This document shows, piece after piece, positions 19,535-28,402 of a stretch of DNA of 64,000 nucleotides. The position numbers were made by a program, and so were the translations under genes. Below the pieces are notes generated by a model. The model was given only the letters and a program-made list of their open reading frames with translations, made no database searches and was not told where the DNA came from. Position 1 is the stretch's first letter; each line of letters starts with the position of its first letter. This DNA is from Planctomycetota bacterium (GTDB lineage Bacteria > Planctomycetota > SZUA-567 > JAFGGJ01). Where the stretch lies: assembly GCA_016930595.1 (NCBI GenBank), contig JAFGGJ010000074.1, forward strand, positions 1 through 64,000, written 5' to 3'.

Positions 19535-21412
19535 CTAGAAGGCGTATTCCAGGGAAACGGCGAAACTTCTGCCGGGCAGGCGCGTGGTGATCCCGTTCTC
19601 ATAGATGGGGATATCTTCGTCAAACAGGTTCGTGACGCTCAGTGAAAGCGAGAGACCGTCCTGGAGGCGGAAGGAACAGGCCGCATCAACAGAGGAGTAG
19701 TCTTCCATATGGTAGACGAAGGTCCTGGTAAGGTCGGGACTGATACGTTCGGTCACGAGGTTCGCAAAAACCTTTAACGAGGCATTGCCGAAAGTAGTGC
19801 CGAGGCCCAGCCGGTACGTGTTTCTTGGCAGGTAGGAAGCCGGCATTTCCCAGGTATCTTCCTGGCTTTCGAGATTGACGTAGGAAAAGGACCACGTGAG
19901 CTTGGAGCCGCCTTCGATGTAGAAGGCAACAGCCTGCACGTAGGCATCAGGACCGTCGTACCATCTGTAGACGGGATCAAGATCCGGGCCGACTTCACCC
20001 GTGGGGGCAAGGCAGTTGAAGTCGTCAATGACGGTACGTGTCAGCGTCAGTCCGATCCGCAGTGAGTCGCCGAAGGACTTTTCCGTCTGAAGCAGGAAGG
20101 AAACACTTCGTTCCCTGTCCAGACCCGGATCGCCGTCACGGTAGTAGGTGCCCATGTCGAACATGGATTCATACATGGATATGAGGGAAGGAAAGCGGTA
20201 GGAACGTGCAAGGTTGGCCCGGACGGTAACGTCGTCGGTTTTCCACACGGCGCCGACGTGTCCGCCCATTTCGCTTTCGCCTTCGATGCTGGAGCGTTCA
20301 AGCGACAGGCCGAAGTCCAGGGTAACGTCCTGCCCTGCAGGGACCTCGTCGCGCAGGAAGACGCCGGTAAAGGAGCGGTCATAGACGCGTGCATTGATAA
20401 GAGTGACGTCTTCGCTCCTGTATGCGGCCTTGAGCATAAGGGTGGAATTGCCCACTGGGAGTTCATCGATGGCTGCGTTCAGATCCGTGCCGCCGTAGTT
20501 GATGCCTTCGTCATGCCCGCGGATATTGCGCTTGTATTCATATGAACCGACGAGGGCGGAAACGGGATAGAACGCGGTTTCGGGCGACTGGAAGCCGACT
20601 TTCCACAGGTGGTAGTCTTCATCGGTGTCGTCGTAGCTGTTCTGTCCGCCGAGGACAAGGGCGTCGAGGCTGCCGAAATCCTCGGGGTGCCAGATGCCTC
20701 TGAGGAAAAGAGCGTCCTGTTGTGAAACATAGTCGACGCCAGGACCCTGAGCGTACAGGCGCGCACCCGCAGCGGTGATGTCGCGCTGAGATGTGACGCC
20801 GGTAACCCGGAACATGTTCCCGACCCGGCCGTCGGACCCGGCAATCCCCGAAACGGTGCCGTGGAAGCCTTCATCAAGGACGTTCCGGCGGCCCGGCAGG
20901 AGCAGGTTGGCCACTCCGCCCATGGGACCGGAGCCGATTATGTCGGACGCTGCGCCGACGTACATTTCGATACCGTCAAGGAGCGGGAAAGGCACCAGGT
21001 TGAGGTTGGTGCCCAGAGCATCCCTGTCGCTGAAGAAACGGACGCCTTCAATGGAAGACGCCGTGTGCCAGGCCGGCATGCCGAGAAAAGAAACACTGTG
21101 ACGGGAAGGGACGCCGTCCGCATCGTTGCCGCCGGGCTGGACGTAATGAAAATGCGACAGGGCGGCGCCGGACCGGCTTGAGTCCCAGAGATTCATATCG
21201 GCGGCATCCAGCGCGAGGGCCGGTCCGGAAAGCGATACCGGCATGCGATGGAAAGGATAGGTCAGGGCCGGGACCACTTCAAGCCGGTAAACGGCCGGCT
21301 TGTCGTCGGGCGGCGTTTCATCGGCGAAGGCACCCGGATGGAGGATCGCGGGCAGAAAGACGGCGGCCGATACGGCCATGCAACGGCGGATATATGCAGG
21401 AGTTCTTCCCAT
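19535..21412 (-). CDS. TonB-dependent outer-membrane receptor
   Basis: A 625-aa outer-membrane beta-barrel with an N-terminal signal peptide (CMAVSAAVFLPAILHPGAFA), a plug domain of about 130 residues (IEGVRFFSDRDALGTNLN... then GSGPMGGVANLLLPGRRN), and a barrel ending in the C-terminal Phe of LEYAF. The layout resembles small BtuB-like transporters. No substrate can be assigned and no TonB or SusD partner is adjacent. The start is uncertain: I chose an ATG that leaves a normal signal peptide; an in-frame GTG at 21448 would add 12 residues, and neither has a clear ribosome site. It is convergent with the pseudopilin gene, 14 bp apart. Confidence 0.88.
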   Translation of the reverse strand: MGRTPAYIRRCMAVSAAVFLPAILHPGAFADETPPDDKPAVYRLEVVPALTYPFHRMPVSLSGPALALDAADMNLWDSSRSGAALSHFHYVQPGGNDADGVPSRHSVSFLGMPAWHTASSIEGVRFFSDRDALGTNLNLVPFPLLDGIEMYVGAASDIIGSGPMGGVANLLLPGRRNVLDEGFHGTVSGIAGSDGRVGNMFRVTGVTSQRDITAAGARLYAQGPGVDYVSQQDALFLRGIWHPEDFGSLDALVLGGQNSYDDTDEDYHLWKVGFQSPETAFYPVSALVGSYEYKRNIRGHDEGINYGGTDLNAAIDELPVGNSTLMLKAAYRSEDVTLINARVYDRSFTGVFLRDEVPAGQDVTLDFGLSLERSSIEGESEMGGHVGAVWKTDDVTVRANLARSYRFPSLISMYESMFDMGTYYRDGDPGLDRERSVSFLLQTEKSFGDSLRIGLTLTRTVIDDFNCLAPTGEVGPDLDPVYRWYDGPDAYVQAVAFYIEGGSKLTWSFSYVNLESQEDTWEMPASYLPRNTYRLGLGTTFGNASLKVFANLVTERISPDLTRTFVYHMEDYSSVDAACSFRLQDGLSLSLSVTNLFDEDIPIYENGITTRLPGRSFAVSLEYAF

Positions 21413-21464
21413 AAGGCGTATTTTACACATCAAAGAGAGGTAAGCCACAGGAAATTGCGATGGA

Positions 21465-22604
21465 TTACCAGTCTTTCTTGAGGACCAGAGCCGCGTTGGT
21501 GCCGCCGAAGCCGTAGGACATCTTGAGGGCGTATCGTACCTGGCATGACCTGGGGCCGTTTCGAAGATAGTCGAGCGTCAGTTCGGGGTCGGGTGGAAAG
21601 CTGTTCACGGTGGGGGGAAGAGTTTCTTCCTGAACGGCCTTTACCGTCGCGATGGTTTCAAGAGAGCCCGCGGCCCCCATGCAATGTCCCATGGCGCCCT
21701 TGTTGGACGATACGGGGATAGAAGGCGCCCTGTCTCCGAAGACGGCTTGAATGACGCGCGTTTCGTTGGCGTCGTTGTATGGCGTGCCCGTGGCGTGGGC
21801 GTTGATGTAGTCGATGTCATCCGGTGTGATACCGGCGTCTTCGATGGCCTTGCGGATCAGAACCTGTATCGGGACGCCGGTCTTTTCAGGAGCCGTAAGG
21901 TGATAGGCGTCATTGTTGAGATACGAACCTGCAATTGCGACAGGACGCTGTCCATATGGCTCAGGGCCCAGGAGAACGGCGCCGGCTCCTTCGGAAAAAA
22001 TGGTGCCGCTTCTGTCCGCGGCAAAGGGTTTTATGCCGTCGGCGCTTACGGCCCTGAGGGCAGAGAGGCCCACAAGAGCATAGGTGGACAACTCATCGTA
22101 TCCGCAGGCAAGAACGTAGCGGGAGCAACCGTGTTCTATAAGGCGCCTGGCAATATGCAGCGTAGCCGCTCCGGAGGCACAGGAAAGGGAAACGACCCTG
22201 TGCCGGCCGCCCAGGGCGAAATGCTCCGCGACGGCGGAGGCGGCGTATTGAAATTCATAACGGCCGATTTCCGCGGGTGCTTCGAAGAGGCCGGTCTCGG
22301 CCATTTTAACACCGCCGAAGTTGGTTCCGAGAACCAGGGAGGTGTTTTTCAAGGCCGTGGGGTCGTTAGACACCGGTGCCAGCGCTTCGGCCGCGGCATC
22401 AATAAGCATCCGCAGCGACCTGGGACGTTCGTGCTCGGGCGGGTAGCCTTCGACTTCTCCACCGGTGGAATTTCGCAGGCCGTCCGTCGGGATTACGGTG
22501 ATGGGCTTTATGGCGGATTTGCCGGCCAGCAGTCCCTGCCAGAGCGTGTCAACCCCTTTCCCGAACGGGCTGACCGCCCCCATACCTGTCACATACGCTT
22601 TCAA
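21465..22604 (-). CDS. Beta-ketoacyl-ACP synthase (KAS II/FabF-like)
   Basis: A 379-aa condensing enzyme of the thiolase fold that elongates ACP-bound acyl chains. The active-site Cys142 is in SLSCASGAATL; the two histidines are in NAHATGTPYND and GAMGHCMGAAGS, and the C-terminal SYGFGGTNAALV motif is present. It is shorter than housekeeping FabF (about 410 aa), and it lies with an SDR reductase and envelope proteins, without ACP, FabD or FabZ, so a specialised rather than general fatty-acid role is plausible. It is the last gene of the minus-strand run starting at icd. Confidence 0.92.
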   Translation of the reverse strand: MKAYVTGMGAVSPFGKGVDTLWQGLLAGKSAIKPITVIPTDGLRNSTGGEVEGYPPEHERPRSLRMLIDAAAEALAPVSNDPTALKNTSLVLGTNFGGVKMAETGLFEAPAEIGRYEFQYAASAVAEHFALGGRHRVVSLSCASGAATLHIARRLIEHGCSRYVLACGYDELSTYALVGLSALRAVSADGIKPFAADRSGTIFSEGAGAVLLGPEPYGQRPVAIAGSYLNNDAYHLTAPEKTGVPIQVLIRKAIEDAGITPDDIDYINAHATGTPYNDANETRVIQAVFGDRAPSIPVSSNKGAMGHCMGAAGSLETIATVKAVQEETLPPTVNSFPPDPELTLDYLRNGPRSCQVRYALKMSYGFGGTNAALVLKKDW

Positions 22605-22622
22605 CGCCTGGGCACCTTTCCA

Positions 22623-23378
22623 TCAAGACAGTATTGCCTGCGCTACAAGACCGCCGTCAACACGGAAGAAAGACCCGTTTATGGAACCAGCTTCGGCGGA
22701 TGCCAGGACGGCGACCGCATGCGCCACGTCGCCAGGTTCGATAAACCTGCCGGACGGCATGAGATCCAGCAATTGAGCGGCTTTCTCACCGTCCATGCCC
22801 GTAACGGCCGGCGTGCCGGAGACGTATCCCGGTAAAACGGCATTCACCGTAACGTTACCACTGGCCATGGCTGCAAGCCTGAGAGTAAGACCCAGCAGGG
22901 CGGCTTTGGCAGCGGCGTACGCGGAACGGCCCGTATCGCCGAGAATACCGGCGGGACTGGAGATGTTCACTATCCTTCCGGATCCGCGCTGGAGCATCCC
23001 GGGAAGGACCTTTTCGGATAGGAGCCGGGCAGCGCGGTATCCCACGTTGATAATCATTGCGGTGTCGCCGGGGGACGCGGCGAAAAGGGGCTTGCCGCCG
23101 ACAATGCCGGCATTGTTGACAAGTATGTCGATCGGACGGGATTCCGCCATGGAGGCGAGCATTTCCATCCCGGCTCCCGTGGAGAGGTCGGCAGTTACAA
23201 TGTCTGCGGAGCAGGCGGGGCCGAGCGATGAAACAAGCGCATCCAGCTTGTGGGCATTGGAGTTGCCGTGCAGGATCAGGCGCGCTCCAAGACGGTGCAG
23301 GGCGGATGCCGTCGCAGCACCGATGACGCCGCTGGCTCCGGTAACGAGCGCCAGCTTATTCTGCAGGGTAACCTCCAT
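22623..23378 (-). CDS. Short-chain dehydrogenase/reductase (FabG-like)
   Basis: A 251-aa SDR-fold oxidoreductase. The nucleotide-binding TGASGVIGAA is at the N-terminus, NNAG in the middle, the catalytic Ser in NISSPAG and the YxxxK motif in SAYAAAKAALLG. It closely resembles 3-oxoacyl-ACP reductases, and it lies 18 bp upstream of the ketoacyl synthase, so the two probably act on the same acyl-ACP. The substrate is inferred from that pairing. Confidence 0.9.
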   Translation of the reverse strand: MEVTLQNKLALVTGASGVIGAATASALHRLGARLILHGNSNAHKLDALVSSLGPACSADIVTADLSTGAGMEMLASMAESRPIDILVNNAGIVGGKPLFAASPGDTAMIINVGYRAARLLSEKVLPGMLQRGSGRIVNISSPAGILGDTGRSAYAAAKAALLGLTLRLAAMASGNVTVNAVLPGYVSGTPAVTGMDGEKAAQLLDLMPSGRFIEPGDVAHAVAVLASAEAGSINGSFFRVDGGLVAQAILS

Positions 23379-23407
23379 GCTGTTCCAATCACAATCCGGA
23401 GCGCCGG

Positions 23408-24388
23408 TCAGTGGCCGGCATCGGGCTGGGGCTCTGCCGGCTGAGCGGCCTGATCGCCATCCGATGCCGGCAGAAGCGCCGACGGGTTTATGATGCCTTT
23501 GTCGATAAGCGTCGAACCGGCCAGTTTGACAGGAGATTTTTTCAGCCCCTGGGGGATCAGCCTGCCCTTATAGGCCTCGTCAATGGGATAAGAAAAGGCC
23601 GTCTGGTCGGTTGGAGCGGGCTCGGCGATATGACAGGTGGTCAGCGGAAAGTGATTCAGGTCTTCGTAGAAGATATGGCTGCCGTTCGCGATGAAGTTGC
23701 ATTCGGTGATAGCGAGCTGGGCGCGCTGCTGGCGCATAGTACCTAACTTGATTGAAAAACCGACTGCGCAACCGGTGAATGAACAGCCCTTTACAAGAAC
23801 AGTGGGGTACTTGTCCGAACGGGTGACTTCGAGCCCGGTTCCGGCGGGATTGACGAAAGTGGATCTCGTGACGGCTGCTTTGCCGCCGTCCACTTCGACG
23901 GGCGAGTTGACGAAAACGCAGTTGTCGATAGCGACGGTACCATCGCGAACAACAAGCGGTGTGTTGATAAAGACGACATACCTGATGGAGCAACCGATGA
24001 GAGACGGGCGGGGCTTGAGATTGTCGCGCTGGGAAGTGTCGCCGATGACGATCCTGCCGGAGTTGAGTGACTGGACGGTAATGTACTTGCTTTCAGTGCC
24101 GTACAGGTTCAGGATACCCAGGATGAGAAGGCTCGAAGTGCCGTGAGCGGGATCTTCGCCGCCGGACTGGAGAGAAACACGGCTGCCGCCAGGAACTGAA
24201 AGCACTCCTCCCTGGCGCAGGCTGGCGCCGTATTTGACGGCCAGGAGCAGCGGGCTGCTGAACTGTATTCTACCTTTGAACTCGCCGGTAAGCGTCTTTT
24301 CTTCCAGGGTTTCTCCGCCGTGCAGGGCGCATGCGAACAGCAGACAAGCGGGCAGGAGAACCCTGTGGAGTTTCAACAAACCAGCCAT
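23408..24388 (-). CDS. Secreted beta-helix-like protein
   Basis: A 326-aa exported protein. I start at MAGLLKLHRVLLPA with GGAGGA six bases upstream, which gives a clear signal peptide; the longer frame from 24472 has an unlikely N-terminus. The body has short repeated beta strands with Asn/Val ladders (IRYVVFINTPLVVRDGTVAI, DNCVFVNSPVEV, TRSTFVNPAG, VKGCSFTGCAVGF), typical of a right-handed parallel beta-helix. No catalytic residues of pectate lyases are evident. It ends in a Pro/Gln-rich tail. Function unknown; surface or periplasmic location is inferred. Confidence 0.75.
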   Translation of the reverse strand: MAGLLKLHRVLLPACLLFACALHGGETLEEKTLTGEFKGRIQFSSPLLLAVKYGASLRQGGVLSVPGGSRVSLQSGGEDPAHGTSSLLILGILNLYGTESKYITVQSLNSGRIVIGDTSQRDNLKPRPSLIGCSIRYVVFINTPLVVRDGTVAIDNCVFVNSPVEVDGGKAAVTRSTFVNPAGTGLEVTRSDKYPTVLVKGCSFTGCAVGFSIKLGTMRQQRAQLAITECNFIANGSHIFYEDLNHFPLTTCHIAEPAPTDQTAFSYPIDEAYKGRLIPQGLKKSPVKLAGSTLIDKGIINPSALLPASDGDQAAQPAEPQPDAGH

Positions 24389-24482
24389 GTCATTCCTCCG
24401 ATCGGCCCATTCACGAAACGCGCCTTTGACGGGCCTCATTAATTTTAAACCGCCCGGACGGCACACAGGCACGCTGCAAAAC

Positions 24483-24674
24483 CTACCGGGAATCCGAATG
24501 CAGCTTTACAAAGCGCCGGAAGGATCTGTCGTACGTCGCTTCGACTTCCGGCGGGAAACAGCATGCCGGCAGTTCATTCCGGCGGAGATGGTAGCGCAGG
24601 CATTCGCAGCATCTGCCGTGCTTGTCGCATGGATATGTACAAGGGCATTCAGCCGTATTTGAACAATCAGTCAT
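24483..24674 (-). CDS. Small Cys-rich DUF6485-like protein
   Basis: A 63-aa cytosolic protein with nine cysteines (C-N[10 protein letters not shown] then H-G-R-C-C-E-C-L and PACCF) that looks like DUF6485, probably a metal-binding domain. I use the ATG at 24674 because it overlaps the stop of the upstream gene as ATGA; a longer in-frame start at 24725 lies well inside that gene. Function unknown. The 94 bp after it hold only a weak GC hairpin followed by TTTAAAATTAAT. Confidence 0.75.
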   Translation of the reverse strand: MTDCSNTAECPCTYPCDKHGRCCECLRYHLRRNELPACCFPPEVEATYDRSFRRFVKLHSDSR

Positions 24675-25240
24675 TCCGTATTTTCCCTTTCGTGCGGGTT
24701 CTCTCTCATGAAAAAAGGGGTCCATGAAACGGTATTGCTTTCCAGTTCCGTTTCAATGGCATAGCGTTCATGCACGTAGCCGGGCTGAAAACAAACGGAC
24801 ACATCGATCTTGTCCCGGTAGGGTTGCAGCAGGCCGAGCAGAGAAAGTTCCCTGTGATAGGCGGTGCCCGGCAGGAGCTCTATCCGGGCAATGCCGGCGG
24901 TACCGGGCTCCTTGAGCCCCAGGCTGCTCCTGTGCCTGAACCCCTTGACATCAGTGATAACGGCTGTGAAAGCAGACTTGCCGATATTGTCCGCCAGCAG
25001 GATTCTGCGCGGACCGTTATTGGTTATGGTCAGTGTCGCCAGGCCGCTTGGATGAAGGACAAGCGTCATTTTCAATGCATCGGGGGAAACGACTTCGACT
25101 GGACCGCCTGTGCTGTGTCCCGTATCGCCGTAATCGTAGGGAACCTTGGGCCAGGGATAGAACAATACGAAAGCCCATATGCAGAACACGACGACTATGA
25201 CGATGAAATACATAAGCTTCTTGTTCCGCCTAGCGGCCAT
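24671..25240 (-). CDS. Single-TM membrane protein of unknown function
   Basis: A 189-aa protein with an N-terminal basic segment (MAARRNKK), one membrane helix ([20 protein letters not shown]) and an extracytoplasmic beta-rich domain of about 140 residues. I recognise no family. The start at MAARRNKK overlaps the end of the upstream lipoprotein gene by 11 bp, with GGAG ten bases upstream. Coupling to both neighbours indicates a shared envelope function. Confidence 0.7.
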   Translation of the reverse strand: MAARRNKKLMYFIVIVVVFCIWAFVLFYPWPKVPYDYGDTGHSTGGPVEVVSPDALKMTLVLHPSGLATLTITNNGPRRILLADNIGKSAFTAVITDVKGFRHRSSLGLKEPGTAGIARIELLPGTAYHRELSLLGLLQPYRDKIDVSVCFQPGYVHERYAIETELESNTVSWTPFFMRENPHERENTE

Positions 25241-25478
25241 CGTCGTATTTCTCCATGAAGAACATGTCCGGAGCCGAAGGCCCGTCATCGCCGGCTGTCA
25301 CAGGCGGTGATTCACCCGGCGGCAATCCGGCGCCGCCCGTGGGCATCCCGCGGCGTTCCAGGCTGTCAACTCCCGGGTAGCGGGCGGCAGTGGTGCTCGA
25401 TCCCGCACAGCCGGAAAGCACCGCCGCCGCAAGCATGGCGGGATAGAGAATCGCATTCATGTCCAGGAACACTTTCAT
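25230..25478 (-). CDS. Small lipoprotein
   Basis: An 82-aa lipoprotein with a signal sequence ending in the lipobox L-S-G-C. The mature part is short, Gly/Pro-rich and probably disordered. It begins 19 bp after the amidohydrolase stop; an alternative start at MNAILYP (25460) is equally possible because neither has a clear ribosome site. No family recognised. Confidence 0.6.
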   Translation of the reverse strand: MKVFLDMNAILYPAMLAAAVLSGCAGSSTTAARYPGVDSLERRGMPTGGAGLPPGESPPVTAGDDGPSAPDMFFMEKYDDGR

Positions 25479-25497
25479 GAGTTACGGTACCGGTTTT

Positions 25498-26322
25498 TCA
25501 GGCATCGGTATCCCCCTGCGCATCGTTCGGCAGAAGACCGAGGCACCTTGCGGCATTTTCGCCCATGAGCGCCCTGCGTTCGTCATCGTCAAGCTTGAGC
25601 GTATCCATAAGACGCTGGTAGTCGTTCCAGACGTCCTCCATCATGTTTATGGATACGTCCGTGCCGAACAGCATTCCATGCCAGGGATTGTTGCCGTGGC
25701 CGTACTGTTCGTTGTCTTTCCACCACAGGAGATTGCCGAAAAATTCGGGCGGCTTGGCTTTGAGGGAAGAGCCGGAAAGATCGAAGTAGAGGTTGTTATG
25801 CCATCTTGCCAGCATGGCGGCCTGTTCGTACCACGGGTTTCCGAAATGAGCGCCCCATACGATCAGATCCGGGAAGGCTCTGAGTATCGAGTCCAGATAT
25901 ATCGGGTTCATCCTGGAGGTGTCTATATCATACATGTACTGCTGTCTCCGAACCGCCAGGATCCCCAGGTGAAACAATACCGGCACCCGGTAGTACTGTA
26001 TCCGCTGGTATATGGACCAGTACGTCCTGTCGTTCAAATTGGCGGAAGGAGCCAGCACCTTGAACCCCTTGAAGCCTTTCCTGACACACTTGTCGATCTC
26101 GATAGGATCGTCATAACCCAGTCTGAGATGGGCGAAGGGTATGATCCTGTCAGGATGGCGGGAAGCGGCTGCAAGGCATTCGTCGTTCCCCGGTCCATCA
26201 TAGTAAAAACCACCCGTGCCGAAAACGACAAGCTTGTCGATGCCAAGCCTGTCGGCTTCCTTGACCAGGGCGTCGCCGTTGACGTCGTCGCCGGACAAGT
26301 GAACGTGCGTGTCAATGATCAT
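25498..26322 (-). CDS. Amidohydrolase-family (TIM-barrel) metal hydrolase
   Basis: A 274-aa cytosolic protein of the amidohydrolase-2 family. The metal-binding HxH is at residues 6-8 (MIIDTHVHLSG); later candidates are the His in VLFHLGI, the His in VWGAHFGNP and the Asp in FGTDVSINMM. These enzymes hydrolyse or decarboxylate small carboxylic acids or lactones. It lies between lipoprotein genes in the icd-led operon, which does not indicate the substrate. Confidence 0.85.
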   Translation of the reverse strand: MIIDTHVHLSGDDVNGDALVKEADRLGIDKLVVFGTGGFYYDGPGNDECLAAASRHPDRIIPFAHLRLGYDDPIEIDKCVRKGFKGFKVLAPSANLNDRTYWSIYQRIQYYRVPVLFHLGILAVRRQQYMYDIDTSRMNPIYLDSILRAFPDLIVWGAHFGNPWYEQAAMLARWHNNLYFDLSGSSLKAKPPEFFGNLLWWKDNEQYGHGNNPWHGMLFGTDVSINMMEDVWNDYQRLMDTLKLDDDERRALMGENAARCLGLLPNDAQGDTDA

Positions 26323-26349
26323 GATTATTCCCCTTCATGGCCGTACATG

Positions 26350-27039
26350 CTACCTGCGTCTCCAAACTGGGGAAGGAAAGCTGTGAGACCTTCCCACACT
26401 CAGCGGCCACCACCAGATCCCGAAGTACGGATACGTGGCCCGGTAGTCGCCGTAATAAGAGTATTGCCCGTAACGCCGGCCGTAAGCGCCGTACCCGCGT
26501 ACAAATACCGTAGACGTCCCGTAGTGTTCTTCGCCGAGCATGTATTCCCAGTCGATGGTAACGGAGGATATCATGCCGACAAGCTGCGGGCGGCCCAGAA
26601 TGAAATAGATATCATAAGTGCCGTTCTTGCCTGCCGGGATTGTCTTTGCATCAAGACGATTATCGGCGGGGCGGACCCATGCTGGGCTGGCGGACTGGAT
26701 AACGGCAGGGGCCGTCGCAGCCCGGACAGACGATCCATCAAAAACGATATCGAGACCGGTACGGTTGACGAATGCAATTCGGACATGCAGCAAAGCCACC
26801 GGTATTCCATCCTGCAGAACAGCCCTGGCAACCCCTCCGCTGGTCAGGGAAACCGTGGCCGGCCCTCCAGGCGGATCGTGTTCAATCAACTTGTATTCGG
26901 CCGCTACGCCGCCTGCGACCGAGGCGGCGCTCCCGGGCTCCGGGACAAGCGATATGGCTGATGGAGAACATCCGGCTGCCGCAGAAAACAGCGATATTAT
27001 GAGAAGCCGTTGAACCGACATTCGCAAGGCCGCCGTCAT
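26350..27039 (-). CDS. Lipoprotein of unknown function
   Basis: A 229-aa lipoprotein. I start at MTAALRMSVQ because AAGGAGA lies six bases upstream. The signal ends in the lipobox S-A-A-A-G-C. The mature part is one beta-rich domain (roughly residues 50-170) followed by a Tyr/Gly/Arg-rich tail (GYGAYGRRYGQYSYYGDY) of low complexity. I recognise no family. It lies in the same operon as the other envelope proteins downstream. Confidence 0.7.
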   Translation of the reverse strand: MTAALRMSVQRLLIISLFSAAAGCSPSAISLVPEPGSAASVAGGVAAEYKLIEHDPPGGPATVSLTSGGVARAVLQDGIPVALLHVRIAFVNRTGLDIVFDGSSVRAATAPAVIQSASPAWVRPADNRLDAKTIPAGKNGTYDIYFILGRPQLVGMISSVTIDWEYMLGEEHYGTSTVFVRGYGAYGRRYGQYSYYGDYRATYPYFGIWWWPLSVGRSHSFPSPVWRRR

Positions 27040-27069
27040 GGATTGTCTCCTTACCCGCGACAAGCTGTG

Positions 27070-28290
27070 CTATCGCATGTTATCAATGATTCTAGCGGCG
27101 AATTCGCTCGTACTCGCTTTTGTGGCGCCTTTCATCTGCCGTTCAAGGTCATAGGTCACGTATTTCTGTTTTATCGTTTCGCCGAATGCAGCGGTGATCA
27201 GGGAAGCCGCCTCATCCCATCCCATGTATTCGAGCATCATCACGGCGGACAGTATGAGACTGCCCGGATTGACCATGTCTTTGCCGGCGTACTTGGGCGC
27301 GGTCCCGTGGGTGGCTTCGAAGAGCGCCACGTCGTCGCCGATATTGGCTCCGGGAGCCAGCCCCAGGCCGCCTACCTGTGCAGCACATGCATCCGAAAGG
27401 TAATCTCCATTCAGGTTGGGGGTAGCTATAACGTCGTATTCGTCGGTCCTCGTCAGGATCTGCTGCAGCATGCTGTCGGCGATACGATCTTTTATGACAA
27501 CCCTGTCGCCGGCATCCTGCGTGCCGAGTTCGTTTTCCGGAACGGTGCGGGAAGGGAAGTCGTCATGCGCCAGTTCGTAGCACCAGTCCCTGAACGCGCC
27601 TTCGGTGTATTTCATTATGTTGCCCTTGTGGACAATGGTCACGCTCTTCCTGCGATGATCGAGGGCGTACGCGACGGCCATCCGCATGAGGCGCCTGGTG
27701 CCAAACGAGCTTATGGGCTTTATGCCGATACCCGGCTGATGCTGTAAATCGGCACCAAGTTCGTCGCGAAGGAATGCGGTGAGACGTTCGGCTTCTTCGG
27801 TCCCTGCCGCCCATTCGATACCGGCGTAGACGTCTTCCGTGTTCTCCCTGAATATGACGACGTCCATTTTCTCGGGGTTCTTCACGGGGGAAGGGACGCC
27901 TTCGAAATACTTGACCGGGCGAACGCAGGCATAAAGGTCCAGGCACTGCCGGAGAGTAACGTTCAGGGAGCGGAATCCACCGCCGACAGGCGTCGTCAAC
28001 GGGCCTTTTATGGCCACCGAATATTCTCTTATTGCATCCACGGTCCGCCGGGGAAGATATTCGCCGCACTCGGCATAAGCTTTTTCTCCGGCCGGGATTT
28101 CCCGCCAGTGAATGGTTCTCCCCCCGGCATAAGCATGCTGAACGGACGCCGTAACTACGGCCAACATGGCCTTGGTAATATCGGGGCCTATGCCGTCGCC
28201 TTCAATATATGGAACAGTAACGGCATCGGGCACCGTCATTGTGCCGTTCTTGCGCGTGATCCTGCCTGGCTCCTGGGACATGGACTGCAT
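27070..28290 (-). CDS. icd: NADP-dependent isocitrate dehydrogenase
   Basis: A 406-aa TCA-cycle enzyme that oxidatively decarboxylates isocitrate to 2-oxoglutarate. It has the substrate-binding [13 protein letters not shown] with the phosphorylatable-type Ser, [29 protein letters not shown], and [17 protein letters not shown] near the C-terminus, where the Lys-Tyr pair indicates NADP rather than NAD. GGAAGGAG precedes the first ATG. It leads a long minus-strand gene run. The length matches the bacterial type. Confidence 0.96.
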   Translation of the reverse strand: MQSMSQEPGRITRKNGTMTVPDAVTVPYIEGDGIGPDITKAMLAVVTASVQHAYAGGRTIHWREIPAGEKAYAECGEYLPRRTVDAIREYSVAIKGPLTTPVGGGFRSLNVTLRQCLDLYACVRPVKYFEGVPSPVKNPEKMDVVIFRENTEDVYAGIEWAAGTEEAERLTAFLRDELGADLQHQPGIGIKPISSFGTRRLMRMAVAYALDHRRKSVTIVHKGNIMKYTEGAFRDWCYELAHDDFPSRTVPENELGTQDAGDRVVIKDRIADSMLQQILTRTDEYDVIATPNLNGDYLSDACAAQVGGLGLAPGANIGDDVALFEATHGTAPKYAGKDMVNPGSLILSAVMMLEYMGWDEAASLITAAFGETIKQKYVTYDLERQMKGATKASTSEFAARIIDNMR

Positions 28291-28320
28291 AACTCCTTCC
28301 GGTATCTACCGCCGGTAATG

Positions 28321-28348
28321 ATTATAGGAGAGACCGGATTCAGAGCAA
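28321..28348 (-). promoter_or_regulatory. Promoter of the icd operon
   Basis: On the minus strand TTGCTC and a perfect TATAAT are separated by 16 bp, 31 bp before the icd start codon. Confidence 0.65.
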
Positions 28349-28402
28349 CGTCAACGAGGCGACTGCCTTACTGCCGGAAACCAGCAGCACTGCCGTGGCC
28401 TT

